Numbered from the stretch's first letter, positions 12,397 through 25,394 are shown. The stretch: DNA of 64,000 nucleotides from Cristatella mucedo (GCA_009760855.2 WPIO01000037.1:2239001-2303000); one strand, 5' to 3'. A program made the numbers and translations. The notes: a model not told the origin generated them from the letters alone.

Positions 12397-13218
12397 TCTG
12401 AATGCCCTGTCCGAGCTGATTGGTTGTATTGAGCGACTCCATTTCAGTGTCATTTCAATTGTTCCCGATATTTTGTGCGGACTTGATGGAGTCTTTGTTC
12501 ATTCCTCGTTCCCACCCGACTGCTGGCGGGTACAGCGTAAGAGTTAGAGTGCAAAGACGCTCTGCTTCTCCTAAAGGTCGAAGTCTAGGGTAGCGGAAAA
12601 ACCGCTGAGCGGAAATCCAGCATGCCGGTTAATCGCATCTCCTTTGAATCAGCAAGTATGAAGCTTCAGCCCCCGCGGGCCATCGGCTCTTCTCGCTCGC
12701 TACCCGCGAGCTCACGCCCACGTTGAACCCGGTTACTTCGGGCAATAAACACAACTAGCGGTTTTGGGCCGGACCTTTAATGACGACTAGATGACTTATT
12801 TCTGTCGCGGCGCTACTGTATAATCAATAGCGTTACGGCATAGTAAATTAATCATAATAATATGAATTATAAAAATAAAAATATTAAATAACAATAATAA
12901 ATTCATAATAATGAACTCCTAAATCAGGCTGTTGGTTCAGCAGTATTCACTTATCCTTCAGGAAGAGCGTAGTGCACTGTCCTGTCTTCCTTCTTGGTAG
13001 ACACAATTTCGACGCATCGGTGACGGAAAATATCTTTCTTGGTATCTCATACACTTAAAGGCATATTTTGCCTCCCGGCTATTGCTGCAACATAATTTTT
13101 TTACAATCTCAGCTCCACCAAAGGCGGAAACAAAGAAGCCCATTTTTATGAGACCTTTTCATTGGATGGGCTCGCTACTTCAACAGACTAAAACCACAGA
13201 GCACTAAACATAAATTAC
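12397..13218. other. Non-repetitive spacer, no gene recognised
   Basis: Mixed composition with an AT-rich tract at 12830-12920. A frame at 12958-13143 (-) has no recognisable motif. Confidence 0.4.
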
Positions 13219-13224
13219 TTTATT
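13219..13224 (-). terminator. AATAAA polyadenylation signal of the galectin-like gene
   Basis: AATAAA on the - strand about 120 bases past the stop codon at 13343, the expected place for a short 3' UTR. Confidence 0.6.
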
Positions 13225-13342
13225 TCTTTACGTATGGCCAGCAAAGCATTGGTAATGCTCTGCTTACATCGGCGATCTCGGAGTCAGCGAGACGCGCTAG
13301 TTGTCGTCGAGATTTTTTAGCAATACCAAGCTTTAGTGTTTT

Positions 13343-13942
13343 CTAAGTAGGCTGGTCAATTTTTGGATAGTTCAGGTCGAGTTTAAACGTCAGCGTCGGT
13401 GCATATTCGGGATCGTTGAGCCACTCTTTGCCAACATACTTCTTAACGGAGTCGATCTTAATATCTCCACCTATCGCCAGGACATTCAGTGGCTTTGCTT
13501 CCGGACGGTCGTACAGTAAGCCAATGTCAGTCCCAGTTGACTGAAAAGGAGAAAAAGCTCGATTGCTTTCATCAACGGAGTGACGCACTGACATCTTCAA
13601 AAGCATCTGCTGAGCTACGTCAGTCTGACCCTGTGCTACGCCCTAGAAGTGCACGCCCTCGCCGAGCGTGGCTATTGCGATTGGATTATTTATAGCCAGG
13701 CAAATATAGTCACCACGTAGTAAGAGTCCGGATAAACGTTAACGTAAACGTCTGGCAGTGGCGGCGGCAAAATGGATGCAAATTGTGAAGGGTGATCCCC
13801 GCCGCGCCTGTCAGTGTGATATTCCTTCGTGATATTTCCTTCATTGCTCGTCAATATAACAAGCAAGTGGTCCGGGGACGTTGCACGAATGTCAAGTTCA
13901 AGGCTAGGCATGGTCGACCAGACGCCGTCTTGAAATCTCACG
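13343..13942 (-). CDS. Divergent galectin-like protein, last two exons
   Basis: Exons on the - strand: 13714-13942 and 13343-13540 (stop). The acceptors are strong (CTTGCTTCAG and TTTCTCCTTTTCAG), the donor is GTGACT, and phases agree. The deduced end of the protein reads as the second half of a galectin fold: a strand pair around LPDVYVNVYPDSYYV, then GTDIGLLYDRPE, then LNVLAIGGDIKIDSV. The last corresponds to the usual ...L.I.GDv.I.sV strand of galectins. The hallmark sugar-binding residues (HxNPR and WGxE) are not evident, so carbohydrate binding is doubtful. An AATAAA lies 120 bases downstream. Upstream exons were not found; a (TG)n tract lies 275 bases upstream. An unrelated beta-sandwich domain is possible. 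Confidence 0.5.
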
Positions 13943-14129
13943 CTGAAGCAAGGACCGTAATACTTTTTATTCCTCCATGTGAACTCTCTGCAATTGGTAA
14001 TGATACAACGCTAAGTTGTTATATCACAAGCTGAGCTTCATAGACAGTTACAATTGCAGGCGATTTTAAGCTTAGCGAGAGCCACGAAAATCGCACACTT
14101 TGTTTAATAATATTATATTAATTTATAAT

Positions 14130-14205
14130 AATAATAATAATATTTAGTTTATAGCACCATGAGAGACCTAAATCTCCATTCGGGCACTTGACAAATAGCA
14201 AAGGG
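14130..14205 (-). mobile_element. LINE-A-like 3' end remnant
   Basis: AAT-rich tail followed by TAGCACCATGAGAGACCT and a GCAC segment matching the inverted 3' terminus of LINE-A with substitutions. Confidence 0.5.
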
Positions 14206-14216
14206 CTAATTGCATG

Positions 14217-14307
<91 letters not shown>
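14217..14307. repeat. (TG)n microsatellite
   Basis: About 45 uninterrupted TG dinucleotides. Confidence 0.97.
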
Positions 14308-14309
<2 letters not shown>

Positions 14310-14508
14310 GAAAGCGTATTGAGAGAGCATCGAGTTAAAGGCTAGATGAACCCATTTTTAGAATGAGGTCTCCAAACTTGAGATCAAAATAAGAAATTAT
14401 CGTTGTTTCTTAGTCGCCAACATTGGTGGTCTCTTCTATGTATCACCTGCTAGAATGACGGTTTTTTGACAATCACAGAAAGCTGCTACGTAAGTTATCG
14501 TAGAATTC

Positions 14509-14905
14509 ACAATAATAATAATAATAATAATGCACTTGATAAAGCGCCCTCAGATAACTTAATCTCTCTCTAGGCGCTTTACATTTGCTGCACATAAAAA
14601 TGCAATTGAATGGTGAGTAAAATCATGCTTGAAAAACAAACAAAATGAATAACATGGTTAGGGGTGACATGCACAGGGTCAGCATGCGAATGTGGTTAGT
14701 GGCAGCATGCAGTGTCAGCAGGCATAAGCACATGAAGGACGAATCACAGGGACTCACTAAATGCTGTCCTAAATATGTGTGTTTTTAAGTTCTTTTGAAA
14801 CGTGGTCAGGTCAAGGGATGTTCTGATGCCGGTCGGGAGGGAGTTCCAGGCTTTGGGAGCACACGAACTAAATGCACGGTTTCCAAAGGATTTGAGGTAT
14901 AAACT
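14509..14905 (-). mobile_element. LINE-A 3' fragment
   Basis: Starts with the inverted (AAT)n tail and TAAAGCGCCCTCAGATAAC, continues through the 3' UTR (AACATGGTTAGGGGTGACAT) into the last RT codons, then stops abruptly. Confidence 0.85.
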
Positions 14906-15234
14906 AATTCTTTAGGCGGCTGTCAAGCGAACCAGTTCATCAGTCAATAGTTGTATGATTCGACACACTAGCTCTTCAAACCCATCAAAACGGAATTGCC
15001 TTTTTATGGTTCGGTCTCTTTGAAGTAGAATAACCGTGTTCCTCAATATTCTGTATCGCTTATTAAGGGTGGCTGACCCGCCAAAACAAGTGGTGGCTTT
15101 TCAATGTTACAAGTCTTTAAGCTAAGATAACTATGTTCCTCTAAGTTCTTTAATGCTAACTTAAATAGGCTGACCTCTTGATGTTTTATAAGATTTCCAC
15201 TTAGAAAAAAATGGTGATAGTAAGCATACACCTG

Positions 15235-15730
15235 CAGAGCACTCATCTACTCTCCTGCCATGGAGGCGTGGCACATTCTTTCCAGCCCTCTTCCGCTGTT
15301 ACTTACATGCTTCTTCCTTCCTTGCTGAACTGCACTTGTGAATCAGATATTCGTCACTTTTTGCATATATTTCAGAATAAAGCTCCAATACTGACCGATA
15401 AGGCGACACCACGACTGGATTCTTCCTGACTAGACGAGCTGCTGCACCAGCTTCAGCCTCCTTGCACCGGCAGGCCCTCTGTAGACCATAAACTTGCTGT
15501 CCTAACCCTCCGCTTAAAAACTGATGGCGACAGTAGTTTTTTCTCTGCAGTTCTTAGACTGTGAAACTCACTTCCACAATTTGTATGCAATGACATCTAC
15601 TCTCCTGCTGCCGACTATGGCACATTCTTTCCAGCCGTCCTCAGCTGCTACTTCCGTGCTACTTACTACCCCAGCTGCTCTCATGATTCCGCTATCCTTC
15701 TCACTTTCTCTTCTTTTTGTTGCATGAGAT
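15235..15730 (+). mobile_element. LINE-B 3' fragment
   Basis: Contains CTCCTGCTGCCGACTATGGC, followed by TTCTTTCCAGCCGTCCTCAG, and an upstream TGATGGCGACAGTAG segment. These are shared in order with the inverted copies near 49950-50130 and 60050-60220. No intact frame. Confidence 0.65.
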
Positions 15731-16031
15731 GACATCTGTTGGCTAACAGATGAGTAAGCAGCATCCCCCTGGAATCCTGTCTCTCAATTCCATGCAGCAA
15801 CTCAATGTCTACTTTCAAAGAGGTCACTAGTGGCCTCTTCCTGAAGTTTATATCCCCAATCAAAGAAGACAAATAGTCCTCTTGGAACCTATTCCCACTG
15901 TCCTGCTTCTAATATGTATGGATATGTTGGTGCCATGCATAACTAACATCAAAAATATGTCCTTAGCTTCAGGTCATGTCCCAGCACTTGTCAAAAAGGC
16001 TATAGTCAGGCCACCTCAGAAAGCAACATTA

Positions 16032-16202
16032 TACTAGCTGATTTAACAAAATCTTTTTGCATAGTGATAGAAGAGCCTTTACGGCTATCACCGTCCGCTT
16101 GCAGTGGCGATATAGGATTGCCCTCCGCAGGATCGAACCCACAACCTCAGGACCGTGGTCGTGAAAACAAACCGCCTTACCTAGTGCGTGCCATCACGGT
16201 TA
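16032..16202 (-). mobile_element. SINE-A inserted in the LINE-A RT
   Basis: Inverted copy: tail CTAGCTGATTTAAC, body GATAGAAGAGCCTTTACGGC, B box GGATCGAACCC, A box CCTAGTGCGTGCCATCACGG. LINE-A RT sequence continues on both sides. Confidence 0.8.
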
Positions 16203-16648
16203 GAGCTAGAGAAAATTCCGCCCATTCTTCCTTCAACTGTTCTTATCAACGACACGCGAACGAGTCGTGGCAGACCAGCTGAACTCATATTTTGAAACTT
16301 AAAACCTAGCCAGTAAGTTCCAGCCTAGTTTTAGAGCTAATCACTCCACAGAGCCAGCATTGCTTCGGGTGTATAACAAACTACTTAGGAATTCAGACAT
16401 GGGTAGAGTGTCTCTTGCTTGTTTTGCTCGATCTTTAGGCAGCTTTTGATACTATCGATCATTAAGTTCTTCTAGAGCGCCTCTCATCTCGCCTGGGCAT
16501 CACTGGCACTGCTCTGCAATGGTTCAGGTCCTATCTCAGTGAGAGACTCTATGGAGTATTTGCGTGAATGAATATTGATCATCCGAGAAACCTCTGAAAT
16601 ATGGGGTACCTCAGGGCTCCGTATTTAGTCCCGTTCTTTTCATGGTTT

Positions 16649-16781
<133 letters not shown>

Positions 16782-18239
16782 GATGTGATTGCCAAGCACA
16801 ATCTAGGTTTTCACATCTATGAGGATGACACTCAGTTGTACCCTTGCTTTGATCTCTCCCAGTCCTCCAGCACGTCAAATTCTCTCAACTCCTTTTATGC
16901 ATGTATGGATGACATCCGAACATGGATAGCAGCAAATTTTCTAAAATTGAATGATGATAGAACCAACTTACTAGTTGTGGGAAAACCAAGTGTGATTCCG
17001 AAATTGGAAAGGCTAACGCTCACAATCTCCTGTTGAATCTGCGCGAAATCTATGTGTCATGTTCCAAAGTGACCTTTCGTTAGACGACCACATCAGCTCC
17101 ACAATCAAGTCTGCCTACTTCAAGGTACTTAAAATTGCTGAACTTCAGGCTTGTTTAGTCAGGGAAACCACATCTAAGTTGTTCCATGCATCTGTGACAT
17201 CCCGTCTTACTTCTGTAATTCACTGCTTGCTGGGCTACCGGCCTGCGAAATCAGGCGCAAAACTCTGCAGCTAGGCTTGTCTGTCGCGAGGTCGCAGTTG
17301 CCAAATCACACCACTTCTCGCCGACCTGCACTGGCTACCAATCAAGCAACGCATTGACTTCAAGGTTTCGTCACTCACTTTCAGGTCCCTTCATTCTTTG
17401 GCTCCAGATTACCTAGCAGTTCTACTCCCCCCACCACCAGGATAAGCATGGTACCACCCATCCATTGTATTCGGAATCTTAAGTGTTCACCTATACCTCG
17501 TACAAATCTCAAATCCTTTGGAGACCGTGCCTTTAGTTCGCATGCTACCAAAGCCTGGAACTAACTCACTCCCGACCTGCGTCACGATACCCTCTGACTT
17601 GACAATATTTAAAAGAAATTGAAAATGCATCTATTTAGCACAGCTTTTAGTGGGTCCGTGTGATTCGTCCTTTAAGTGCTTATGCGTGCTGACACTGTGC
17701 GTGCTGCACTAACCACACTTCCATGCTGACCCTGTGCATGTCATCCATAACCATGTTATTCTTGTTGTTTATCGAGCTTGCTACCACTAACCATCCGATC
17801 GTGTTTCCTTTGCAGCAAATTTAAAGTGTCTAGAAAGAGAATGAGTTATCTGAGGATTCTTAATCAAGTGTGTTATTATTATTATAAAATACATTAAATA
17901 TATTATTATAAAATACATTAAAAATGCATAAGGAGTATTCTTAGCATATGCCTCTGTACACGTATATGTACGCGTACGTGTGTGCATGTACATTATTCAT
18001 TAATTCAATAATACTACTGATCTACCGAAAACTAATACAGCTGGGCATCATTATCGATCCTTCTGCGTGATTGCAGACTACTTCAAAAAGCTCCCTGATT
18101 CTTTCTTGGCTAGACTAGACCAATTTTTTAGGAAGCTTGGAAAATCGCCACGTAGCCTCTACAGTTGATGAAAAATGACTCCGAAGTGTCGTATTAAAAC
18201 AAAAGAAGTTTAGTCTCGTTTCCCTTCTGCTAAATAATC

Positions 18240-18400
18240 TTTGGTGACTTCGGCCAAGCAGATTCCGACGGTTTGAATGACAAATACAACTGAGTATCGT
18301 CAGTATAAAAGTGACATCCTACTTCATGGGCCTTAATCACTTTTCCCAGAGTTGTGCATAAATGGAGAACAGCAAGGGACCGAGTACAGACCTCTCTCTC
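18240..18400 (-). mobile_element. LINE-B RT fragment
   Basis: Reads YTDDTQLY on the - strand at about 18280-18305, with flanks matching the LINE-B copy at 50590-50700 (CATGGGCCTTAATCACTTTT). Confidence 0.6.
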
Positions 18401-18525
18401 TGGCCTAAAGAAGATAATGCAACGGCAGGAACTTTACTTTTTGCTGCTGGCGACAAAAGGACGTGCTAAAGCTAGACGGCGATATGCATGGCTTCTCGAT
18501 CATGGCTATCTTTTCTCTGCAGCCG

Positions 18526-18624
18526 CATGCTAGCGATGGCGGCTCCCTGTCCCCGCCACATGCTAGCGATGGCGGCTCCCTGTCCCAGCCACAGGCTAGG
18601 AATGGCGACTCTTTGTCCAGCCTT
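18526..18624 (+). repeat. 33-bp minisatellite, 3 units
   Basis: Three units of 33 bases starting CATGCTAGCGATGGCGGC; the third is diverged. In one frame each unit gives 11 residues, but the 61-codon frame has no other support. Confidence 0.75.
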
Positions 18625-18649
18625 TCGACTCTGCTACGTTCACGCTAAG

Positions 18650-19929
18650 CTCGTTCTCCCCGAGCAGCTGTGCATGCTTTCAGCTTTTCTCGTTGTGTAA
18701 CATGGAGTCTGTCGGCTAGAATTGAAACATCATAGAATTGCTCGTTGAAAGCCGTCTGTCTGCTCTGTTGCCAATAATATGTCGAGATCACATGGAAGTG
18801 CATTAACGATGGTGCTTTAAAGAAGTTCTCAGCGACTCGACTCAAAAATCATTAGCCATGAAAGTGTGAGGTGGACGCGACAGGCGGTTGCTAGGATAAA
18901 GTCTGCACAGCCTCGTGAAGGCACAAACTCGAATTTAGGCAGATAACAAAGACTCTGGATAAATGGAGTGGCAGATTATCGAAATAAAAAGAGACCCGAA
19001 AATCTAAACCCGCTCCTAACCAGTTCACTCAGAGTGGATTTTAATCGATAAAAAGACACTTTTCCAGGCCACCTTATATAGAGCAGTTTTATTTGTTTAT
19101 TATTGACCGTTGCGCAATAGTTTTGGCACGTGCTTGGCGCTCACCTTTTTTCTGTTGCTGTCGCGATTACCGAAACGGTGTGCCCAGGGGCGTTTTTGCA
19201 TTTGATAACTGCTGTCTCTGCTTCCATGGCTTTCAGTGCTAAATTTGACATTGTCTTGCCAGGAGTCTATATTTTCTGGATGAAAAAACATCTCGTTATA
19301 GATTGTATACAAAGCAAAAATCGTCACAAATGCAACATCATCAATTAATCAGCGTCATCAATTAATTGCATCACTAAAGACAAGCCCGTCACGTCTAGCA
19401 ACGCGTCGTCTCTAGACAGCATGACCGCCGTAGTGAACCACAAATAATGATATACAAACATTTGTATAGCGTCGTAGGAAAACTAGATCTCATTTTAGGC
19501 GCTGTACATGTGCTGCAAAGAAAGTATGTCAGATAAAATTGAAAGCAACCACATCCAACATTGCCTATCCATCAAAGTGATTACGTCTCTGATTACGTCG
19601 ATTTATGCGCGATGCGTGAGATACTACTTGGCGCAGGTCCTCGCGTGCTGCTTAAAGACACGCTCAGCGTGAAACTGTGTGCGCGCGAGAATCGTAACGG
19701 AATGCTTTAGCCCTGCAGCTTAAAGAATGACCTTGGCCTTGTTCTCATTTACCGTATCGGGACCTATCCATTGGCCAGTTAAGGCGGCCTGAGGCTAAGG
19801 CGTGCTGCGCTTACTGCGTCTATGCTTAATCTAATTACTTAGCTATGACCTTGCGTTTTTCCCGACTGAGCAAGTTGCCTAAACAAGTCGCTGAAGCAAA
19901 AGTGCCTTGGAAGAGAACTTTTTTTAACT
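18650..19929. other. AT-rich spacer with a LINE-A remnant, no gene seen
   Basis: About 19455-19530 matches the inverted LINE-A 3' end (TTTTAGGCGCTGTACATGTG). The rest shows no recognisable feature. Confidence 0.45.
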
Positions 19930-20540
19930 TTAACGGTCAGTGCAAAACTCGGCTGCTATGCTTATCTGTCGCAACTGCTACAGTATATCTCTGCAAACGA
20001 ATCTGCACTGACTGCTGCCTAAAGACTTCACTTCAAACTCCTCTCACTTAGGTCACTCTAGGTCCCTCTGTTCTCTTGCTACGGCTCTTACCTATTTGAA
20101 CTAGTTTCACTTCAAGACCTCCAGTCACCCCTCCTGCTCTTCTGAAACTGGTCGATTTCTTGTGCTACTTACTAACTTACTTACTTGAAATCCCTCAAAT
20201 GACACGCCTTCAGTTAGCTGCGCTCACAAAAGCATGGAACTCCTCACTACCGACTGACATCATGAGGTCATATCTTAATTTTATAAGGTTAAAAGAGAAG
20301 CTAAAAACCTACCAGTTCCTTACAAAGTTTTTGCTCTGTCCGAGTAAACTGCAAACTGCCGCCAGTCTCTTGTGTGCTTGCCTTAGCATGAAAACTGTGC
20401 ACTTTTGCATGCTTTTCTTATCTGGATATTTTTATACAGAGCTGGTTCTCTTAGATTGAGCTTTATTTAAAGCGCCTGAATAGAGATTAAGTTGTCTTAG
20501 GGCACTATAAAAAGATGTTATTAATATTAATATTATTGGC
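19930..20540 (+). mobile_element. Old LINE-A-like fragment
   Basis: Degenerate C-terminal RT region (AAAGCATGGAACTCCTCAC corresponds to the A-W-N-S-L block). It ends in AAAGCGCCTGAATAGAGATT and a short ATT-rich tail. Many stops. Confidence 0.6.
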
Positions 20541-20974
20541 ATCAGTTATCAATATGGTGCCTTAACACAGTAGTCTGCCCAATAAAAAGACTAGAGATAG
20601 CCCCGTCAGAGACTGGAATAAATCTTTTGTATTACTCTTAATGAGAACCAAATCTATAAATCCAGGTGCTGAACAACTCGCTTCGAGAGCAGCAATAATC
20701 AAGAGCTAATGAAAAGCAAGTTACCGTGCACTGAAAAAGAATGCAAACTGTACACAAGCATCGTGCTTTGAGGCAAGTGCAATAGCACATGAAAAGTGCA
20801 ATAGCACATGACACTCTGGGCCGCTGGTTAGTATCACCTCTGATTATTAAAATGCATTGAATCAAGCAATGTAAGGACGCAACGCACACATAAACGAAAA
20901 AAACATAAGTTGGTTGTGTTTCAGGGAAAGGCGGGCGCTAAATATGCGTTGCTGATGCCGATTTCTGCGCGTTC

Positions 20975-20982
20975 CTCTCTCT

Positions 20983-21049
<67 letters not shown>

Positions 21050-21228
21050 CCTCCCTCCCTCTCTCCCTCCCTCCCTCCCTCCATCTCCATCTTCATCTGT
21101 CTGTCTGTATCTGTCTCTCTCGGTGTCTCTCTCTCTCTATCCCTCCATCTCTGTCTTTCTCTGTCTCGCTCTGTCTGTCTGCCTCTCACTCCCTCTATCT
21201 TTATCTGTCTCTCTCTCTCTCTCTCTCT

Positions 21229-21308
<80 letters not shown>

Positions 21309-21379
21309 ATATGTCTCTCGTTCTATCTATCTCTGTCTCTCTCTCTCTCTCTCCTCTCCTCTCTCTCTCTCTCTCTCTC
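20975..21379. repeat. Compound (CT)n / CTCC / CTGT microsatellite
   Basis: About 400 bases of pyrimidine-rich simple repeat in several blocks, including two long pure CT runs. The long open frames across it on both strands are artefacts. Confidence 0.95.
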
Positions 21380-22839
21380 ATATGGCTGCTAGCAAAAGGA
21401 CTTGCTTTACCGATTCACAGCTGTCTAACGATCACTATTCTGAGTTCGACTTCCTGAGACTGACCTCCTCTCTCACCCTCTCTTTCGCTCTCTCTGGTTA
21501 CCCGCTGCAGGTACTTCTGTGACAGCCACTTTTTGACTTATTCATTCTTCCGACAGATATTTTCCTAGAAACCCACACACAGTATCTCTAACTGGAATGG
21601 AATTTGGCTGCCTTCTATTGAGGCTGCTCGCTTCAGAATTAGCGCCGATAGTTTCGCCTGAGATTACTTAGCTCTAAGCCCCGAAACAACTCAGTGAAAC
21701 GAATCATCAGTCTTCAGCACGAGTAGATTAGGTCGCAAGCGTAGTGTCTGAGTTGCGCGCGCGCGACCTAATGTGCGCGCGAAACTCAGAAACTGTAACA
21801 CCTGAATATGGACGCATACCTTGGCATTTAGAAAACCCGAGGCATTAAACTCGAAATGTTCGTGCTGGAATCGCTGTGCGTTTGAATGCGATGAGCGTTC
21901 GCAATTTAAGCCTTTTTCAAAGACCATCCGGCGTTGCAAAGGTTCAGTTTCAAACGTCTTGGACCTCTGGGAAAGCATAATTATATTTTATGAAGACGGC
22001 GTTCTTTGATCCTTTACTGCCTTCCAGAACTCCAAAACGCTCAATTCCCTCGCAGCGTGAATTGGTAAGATTACCTCAATTGGACGGCAGAAAACTTTTT
22101 CAAACTTAAATATGATGTAATTAACATACTAATTTAATGGGCAAGTCTAGTTTAACTTAGAAACTCGGTAGCCAAACCTTAAAAAATTGACTCGCCCAGA
22201 AAATCTGCCGCAGCAGCATGTGCACTAAACATAGGTGCACTATGTGGCTCCATTGTTCTTTCTTTGTTGCTATTGCTTCGCCGTTCGCACTAAGGACCGT
22301 GTACTTCGCTACGACTTGGACCACTGTCTTTTAAAGTCATCTTATGGCCAAGCCTTGGCTATAAACACTATGGCTTTCTATCGATTTCTACTTGCGGCTT
22401 GATGCCCATTGATGAGTATTTGTTGCCGGGTCCTTTTTAGAGTGTGGAGCATTTAACGGCCGGGGCAAAAAGTGGTCCGGAACAGCGGTGACCTTGGCCG
22501 CGTGGAGTGCCGTGGTCCTGCTTCAGCTGAGGCCGCTAGCCGCAAGTAAACTGTTGTGGTGTCGTCGCGTAGACGTGGTCATTTTCCCAGTGAATTTTTT
22601 GCTGCGCGCGTGATCGTGATTTAATACTGTTCCAAAGTGAGCTTACACTTGATGAACAGACGAACAGCTCCACTTTCAGGTCTCCTTAAGGCTGAGGCTA
22701 CGCACCGTTAAAAAAAGGCTTAAATAATAATACCACAACCGAGCTGGTCCATTTATTTGAGACGTAAGTTCAGACTTACGTAACTCGCTACTTAGCAATC
22801 TTTCTGCCTGCGTATGTTGTGCTGCGTTGTCTCCAACCG
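21380..22839. other. Spacer, no recognised gene
   Basis: Mixed composition, no domain or clear repeat. A CG-rich dyad (GCGCGCGCGACC) lies near 21755. Confidence 0.4.
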
Positions 22840-23130
22840 TTGTCAAATTCTTTGCATAACGTGCATTCACTTTGCACGCTCCCAAAGCCTGGAGTTCACT
22901 CTGGTCTGAGGTCACGATTTCCCCAAATTTTTCGAATCTTAAAAGATGCTAAAAATCCACGTGTGCCCCCAAAGCCTCCGCTGTGTCCGAGTGGACTTCC
23001 TGTGTAAGCTCTTGTCGTGCTGACGTTGTGCATGTTATTACTACGAATTGCAACGTTTCTGTTCTAGCAAGTGCCAAGTACCCAGAGAGAGATTTATTTT
23101 TCTCTGTAGGCACTTTTTAATCTTGAATTT
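22840..23130 (+). mobile_element. Ancient LINE 3' fragment
   Basis: Contains CTCCCAAAGCCTGGAG (the A-W-N block), and ends in GTGCCAAGTACCCAGAGAGA and GTAGGCACTTTTTAAT, a diverged form of the LINE-A terminus. Confidence 0.5.
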
Positions 23131-23329
23131 TAGATTAATAAATGGTGCAGCTTAGAAAGCAATTTCAAGAAAGTTTCCTACTGTTATTAGCGTTATGTTT
23201 TTAATAAACTCCATCCCTAATAATTTATCGGCCACTTAACAAGAGGCCGCTCTGAAAAATCAATTTTTTCTGTTCTCCAATTGCAGAATCTTGGTAGCTG
23301 CTTGGTGCTGCCGAAGAAAAGCCAGCCAT

Positions 23330-23760
23330 CAACCTGCAGTCGGTGCTAAACGTGACGGCCGCCATGTTGGCCTACAAACTTGGCCGAGAAACTCAGTCGC
23401 ACGCGCGCAGAAGAGCAGCTTTCGCCCTCGGAGGCTCCGATCGAGGCTCTACGCTTCGGCGCTCCGCCGTCGCCGCCGCCTTACGCTTAGCAGCCGCGCG
23501 TCCGTGTCACGTGGCAAAAGCTCACACTGGAAAGGTCCGCTCCGCTTGGCGACGACAGCTGGCGGCCAGTCAGAGCAGCCGGCTGCCTCCATCCTCAGCC
23601 TGAGCAGCCCCCCCCCCCCCGCGGAGCTAGCGACCCGTTTGGGCGCCGCTGCATCAGTCTGTTCGAGGAACGGGACAACTTGCGTTCCGATCGGTGGGTC
23701 TAGACAGGCTTCCGGGGGCCTTCGCTCCTCGATTCGTGCTCTCAGAAACAAAGAGGTTAG
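23330..23760. other. CpG-rich island, no recognised gene
   Basis: GC-rich block with all frames largely open. Contains a YY1-like CCGCCATGTTGG at about 23359. It could be a promoter or first exon, but no downstream exon was identified. Confidence 0.35.
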
Positions 23761-24111
23761 ACCTACTTATCAAGTGCATTATTATTATTATTTGTTTTGA
23801 CGTTTCTTTGCTAAAGAGCGGCTTCCGAACGGCGAGCCATCGGAGCCAGCAGATTCGTGATCCATTTCGTTACATGTGGCCTATGACCTATTACAGAGAG
23901 GCCACTATATTGTCTTTTAAAAAATGGTTGCAAGAACAGCCCAATTGGGGCTGAGCCCGCCTTTGTAATTTCAGTGTTCTCACCTGCAGAGGGGGCCACC
24001 AAAGAAAATGGGGGCTTAGGCGAAAATTAAAAGGGGCTGAGAGGGAACTAATGAGGTACTACGGGCATGAGACATCCTCTCAGAATTCCAGTTACCGAAT
24101 CGGCCACTTGT

Positions 24112-24260
<149 letters not shown>

Positions 24261-24409
24261 CTTTAACGCTTTAAGAAGTCCTGTCACCAAAAAGCCGACT
24301 CAATTACGGTTCAAAATCCGCTTCACACCCTGTGAAAATGTTTCACTGCATGAGGGTACAAGCCTTTAGTAGGAGGCTATCATACTTATCTGAAACTGTT
24401 TAACGAGGT

Positions 24410-24412
24410 CTC

Positions 24413-24497
<85 letters not shown>
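24410..24497. repeat. (CT)n microsatellite
   Basis: Near-pure CT run, 150 bases after the (GA)n run and in the opposite sense, so the pair could fold as an inverted repeat. Confidence 0.96.
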
Positions 24498-24500
<3 letters not shown>

Positions 24501-25243
24501 TTCAGCTCTAAAGAGCCCCGAAGCATGCCTTAGACACCCAGCTTCAACTGTGCTTTATTTCAGTCATCGCATTGACACTATTTAATTCAGTTCTGACTAG
24601 CTTCTGATGTCATACTAACCATTGGCCCAGAGTGTCCCCCTCTCTTGCGCTTGTCTAACCGCGACACTTTTGCAAAATGTTTTTTCACAGCTTGATACCG
24701 CATTACAAGATTAACCAATTGGTTTCGTCTTCTCTTGATGCGAGCTGTAAATAGCTTGAGATTAAGGTTTAGTTTTTAGGGCTCTATGCAATCGACTTAT
24801 TACTGTAAATATTACTTCACGTTCGTCCTGCAAACAGGTGGCCCTCTTCTGCAGTGGACTTTACGGCTCTATGTCAGGGAGATATACTTTTCCATTAAGT
24901 TTTTGGCGTTCTTGATTTCTCTAGTGCCCTCTCATAGTCTGCCATCGTCGCCAGTCGTCCGCCATCGTCTGCCTCTGTCTACCTCTAACAACCATATGAC
25001 CACTATATAATCTCTAACCACCTAATAACCACTGCTGAGCAAGGCCCTGATTCAAGGAGACCATCAAATGTTAGCATACTGAATCAACCAGGTGACGACA
25101 ATCGCTAAAGATTAGTAGCGGCTCCTGAGTTATAATATCAGAAGCCTGATATGGCATTATCTACGGTTTAAATCTTAGAAAATCCATCTGAAGTGACAAT
25201 CGATGAATTAATAGCACTCGCTGTAGGCTCTTCGCGGCTTTTC
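24498..25243. other. Spacer, nothing recognised
   Basis: AT-moderate sequence without recognisable coding or repeat structure. Confidence 0.4.
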
Positions 25244-25394
25244 GCCCTGGTTAGGCCCAGCGGTTTAGTTGCCAAGCAAGGTCAAGCTGAAGGTATTTGA
25301 TGACCGAGGTCGTGATCTCAAGCTTCGTGTCATATGTGAAGTGCCTGAATGGACTCTAAGGGCGCTAAGCAAATGAATTATTTATTTATTTCAG
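25244..25394 (+). mobile_element. SINE-B (tRNA head with LINE-A-like tail)
   Basis: A-box-like GGTTAGGCCCAGCGGTTTAG and a degenerate B-box region (GAGGTCGTGATCTCAAGC) are followed by TATGTGAAGTGCCTGAATGG and AAGGGCGCTAAG. That terminus is shared with the LINE-A-type tail. Ends in ATTT repeats. Compare the inverted copy at 54098-54236. Confidence 0.65.

Noticed and set aside
20910-21392. Ser-Leu and Arg-Glu repeat frames (also at 16579, 24048, 38234, 42705, 58466)
   Set aside because: Translations of CT/GA microsatellites.
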